A DNA stretch of 64,000 bases, taken from Pseudotabrizicola sp051200875 (lineage in GTDB: Bacteria > Pseudomonadota > Alphaproteobacteria > Rhodobacterales > Rhodobacteraceae). Each line of letters starts with the position of its first letter. The stretch's first letter is position 1. The stretch lies in the NCBI RefSeq assembly GCF_051200875.1, contig NZ_CP195191.1, positions 868,001 to 932,000 on the forward strand, read 5' to 3'. The notes below the pieces were generated by a model, which saw only the letters and a list, made by a program, of their open reading frames with translations, searched no databases and was not told where the DNA came from. The position numbers and the translations under genes are program-made. Below, one piece after another: positions 62,281 through 64,000 of the stretch.

Positions 62281-63495
62281 ATGATGCAAAGAAGAGACTT
62301 TATTTTCGCGGCAACCGCCGTCGTCGGCATGTCTGCCATGCCCGCATTTGCAGGCACGAAGGAATGGGAAGCCGTACTCAATGAAGCCAAGGGTCAAACA
62401 GTCTATTGGCATGCTTGGGGTGGAGATGAAAAGATCAACGCCTTCATCGCTTGGGTCGGGGAGCAGGCCAAAGAACGTTACGACGTTAAACTCGAGCATG
62501 TGAAACTTGCTTCAACCACAGATGCCGTCACGCGTGTCCTGACAGAGAGAGATGCAGGCATTACCAAAGGCGGGGCCGTCGATCTCATCTGGATCAATGG
62601 CGAGAATTTTGCGGCTATGCGCGCAAACGATCTTTTGCACGGTCCCTTTGCCAGCAGCCTTCCGAACTGGGGTCTGGTTGATGTGACAGGAAAGCCGGCC
62701 GTTGTATCTGACTTCACATTATCCACTGACGGTTTCGAAAGCCCGTGGGCTATGGCGCAGCTTGTCTTTGAGTATGACAGCAAAGTCATTGCCGAGCCGC
62801 CCAAATCGCTTTCCGACCTAAAAGACTGGATCAAAGCGAACCCTGGCCGCTTCACCTATCCCCAGCCACCAGATTATCTTGGCACAACCTTCCTGAAGCA
62901 AATCGCCTATGGAACAATGTCTGATCCGTCGATCTTGCAGCAACCTGTGGACGAGGCGAGCTATGCCGACGCCGTCGCTCCGATCTGGTCCTTTCTGGAC
63001 GAAGTCACCCCGTCACTTTGGCGCCAAGGCCAAGCCTACCCACAGAATGAACCCGCTCTTGGCCAGCTGCTTTCCGACGGTGAAATCCAGATCGGCTTTG
63101 CATTTAATCCCGGACGGGCGAGTGCTGAAATCGCCGCAGGAAACTTACCGGACAGCATGCGCACCTTTACCTTCGAAAGCGGAACCATTGGCAACGCCAG
63201 TTTCGTCGCAATTCCCTTCAATTCGTCGAATACCGCTGGGGCAAAGGTGATCGCCGACCTCCTGCTGTCCCCCGAAGTTCAGGCGCGGGCACAGGATCCG
63301 AACGTCCTTGGTTTTCAAACGGTATTGGACGTTGCGAACCTTCCAGAAGCCGAAAGGGTTCGCTTTGAGGCCTTGGAACTTGGAGTTGCAACTTTAAGTC
63401 CCGACCAAATTGGCCCAGCACTTCTGGAACCTCACGCAAGCTGGATGGTTCGCATAGGTCAGGATTGGGTCGAGCGTTACGGTGTGGCGCAGTAA
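62281..63495 (+). CDS. ABC transporter substrate-binding protein (YnjB type)
   Basis: 404 residues. Tat/Sec-like signal MMQRRDFIFAATAVVGMSAMPAFA, then a periplasmic-binding fold (TVYWHAWGGDEKINAFIAWV, VDLIWINGENFAAM, LSDGEIQIGFAFNPGRASAEI). Resembles YnjB-like components of thiamine- or metal-type importers; substrate not known. The permease gene starts inside its last codons. Confidence 0.85.
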   Translation: MMQRRDFIFAATAVVGMSAMPAFAGTKEWEAVLNEAKGQTVYWHAWGGDEKINAFIAWVGEQAKERYDVKLEHVKLASTTDAVTRVLTERDAGITKGGAVDLIWINGENFAAMRANDLLHGPFASSLPNWGLVDVTGKPAVVSDFTLSTDGFESPWAMAQLVFEYDSKVIAEPPKSLSDLKDWIKANPGRFTYPQPPDYLGTTFLKQIAYGTMSDPSILQQPVDEASYADAVAPIWSFLDEVTPSLWRQGQAYPQNEPALGQLLSDGEIQIGFAFNPGRASAEIAAGNLPDSMRTFTFESGTIGNASFVAIPFNSSNTAGAKVIADLLLSPEVQARAQDPNVLGFQTVLDVANLPEAERVRFEALELGVATLSPDQIGPALLEPHASWMVRIGQDWVERYGVAQ

Positions 63496-64000
63496 GATCG
63501 TGTCAGGCGGGGTGCTTCGGCAAGCGCCGCGCCTGACACTTCTGCTTCTTTTGGGCCCGACAATCGCGGGGGTGCTGGGAACGGTCACTCCGGCGATTGC
63601 AGATGGATTCAACGGGTTGAGGGCGGCGTGGCTGTGGCCAGGCTTTTTCCAGTCCCTTTATCTATCTTTCAAAACCGGCTTGCTCTCGACACTTGTGTCA
63701 TTCGTTTTGGCCATGGTGATCGTGTCATCCCTAACCGGTAGCCGGGCCTTTTCTGTAGTTCAGCACATGCTCGCACCATTGCTGGCCGTTCCACACGCCG
63801 CGGCAGCGTTGGGGATCGCATTCCTCATCGCACCATCCGGTTGGATCGCTCGGGCGATTTCACCGTGGCTTACCGGTTGGGAACTTCCCCCAGATGCCCT
63901 TGTCATAAACGATCCCGGAGGATGGGCGCTGATAGTCGGCTTGATCGCAAAAGAGCTGCCGTTCCTCCTGCTGATGACACTGGCAGCGCTTCCTCAAACT
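63482..64000 (+). CDS. ABC transporter permease (partial, cut by right edge)
   Basis: Frame open from a GTG at 63482 (an in-frame GTG at 63500 is an alternative) to the end of the window, giving about 173 residues so far. Hydrophobic segments include LTLLLLLGPTIAGVLG, TLVSFVLAMVIVSS and WALIVGLIAKELPFLLLM. It overlaps the end of the binding-protein gene by 14 bases, so it is the membrane part of the same importer (YnjC-like). The rest lies outside the window. Confidence 0.85.
   Translation, partial: MWRSKIVSGGVLRQAPRLTLLLLLGPTIAGVLGTVTPAIADGFNGLRAAWLWPGFFQSLYLSFKTGLLSTLVSFVLAMVIVSSLTGSRAFSVVQHMLAPLLAVPHAAAALGIAFLIAPSGWIARAISPWLTGWELPPDALVINDPGGWALIVGLIAKELPFLLLMTLAALPQT

Noticed and set aside
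1..64000. Mobile elements, CRISPR arrays, prophage or genomic island borders
   Set aside because: No transposase, integrase, phage structural genes, spaced repeats or tRNA-flanked direct repeats were recognised.

Overview
The window looks like a stretch of core chromosome from a Rhodobacterales (Roseobacter-group) alphaproteobacterium. This inference rests on gene content: the nifR3/dusB-ntrB-ntrC-ntrY operon with an NtrC that lacks the sigma-54 contact loop, a fused IspDF, a double-length Dcd, an NDUFA12-type complex I protein, DUF6456 and DUF6477 proteins, ornithine-lipid synthesis, and a large set of methylated-amine oxidoreductases. No insertion sequences, prophage, CRISPR arrays or integrases were seen. 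Coding density is high and no gene-free stretch exceeds 300 bases.

Layout. 1-5254 (minus) is the nitrogen two-component operon dusB-ntrB-ntrC-ntrY, with ntrY cut by the left edge. 5414-8835 (plus) holds ispDF-pgpA-cinA, coupled by ATGA overlaps, then an ammonium transporter. 8856-14076 holds a diheme cytochrome c, hpt with a coupled 55-residue membrane protein, a COQ10/RatA protein, lipA, aqpZ and a DUF6456 regulator-like protein. 14287-16171 has DUF6477 and a first MttB-like methyltransferase. 16401-25999 (plus) runs through guaA, an alcohol dehydrogenase, a monooxygenase-like protein, a DMT exporter, a FadL-like porin, an unassigned P-loop ATPase, metA, a hydrolase, ppk2 and a TetR regulator. 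26066-28841 (minus) is a polyamine-type ABC transporter without a binding protein. 28983-31146 holds a hypothetical gene and a divergent MocR regulator/DUF1127 pair with repeated operator-like sites. 31218-35748 (minus) has an O-acyltransferase, rplM-rpsI, olsB and bamE. 35939-41933 (plus) is yceD-rpmF-plsX-fabH-ihfA-merR, tRNA-Pro(GGG) and dcd.

41934-50875 (minus) is the most distinctive region. Five genes encode two paralogous FAD/GcvT fusion demethylases, a second non-pyrrolysine MttB-like protein, an aldehyde dehydrogenase and a beta-hydroxyacid-type dehydrogenase. A LysR regulator is divergent from them. This looks like a catabolic pathway for an N-methylated compound whose substrate cannot be read from sequence. 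Next to it are preT-preA (pyrimidine reduction, 51966-54592).

54871-64000 holds accB-accC, aat, then a minus-strand set (DUF2155, mlaD, NDUFA12-like, a secreted hypothetical, clpX, clpP), a CDP-alcohol phosphatidyltransferase, and the start of an ABC importer cut by the right edge.

All functional calls are from reading translated sequence and recalled family features; no database search was run. Several start codons were moved inward from the longest open frame where a ribosome-binding site or family N-terminus favoured it, and this is stated for each gene.
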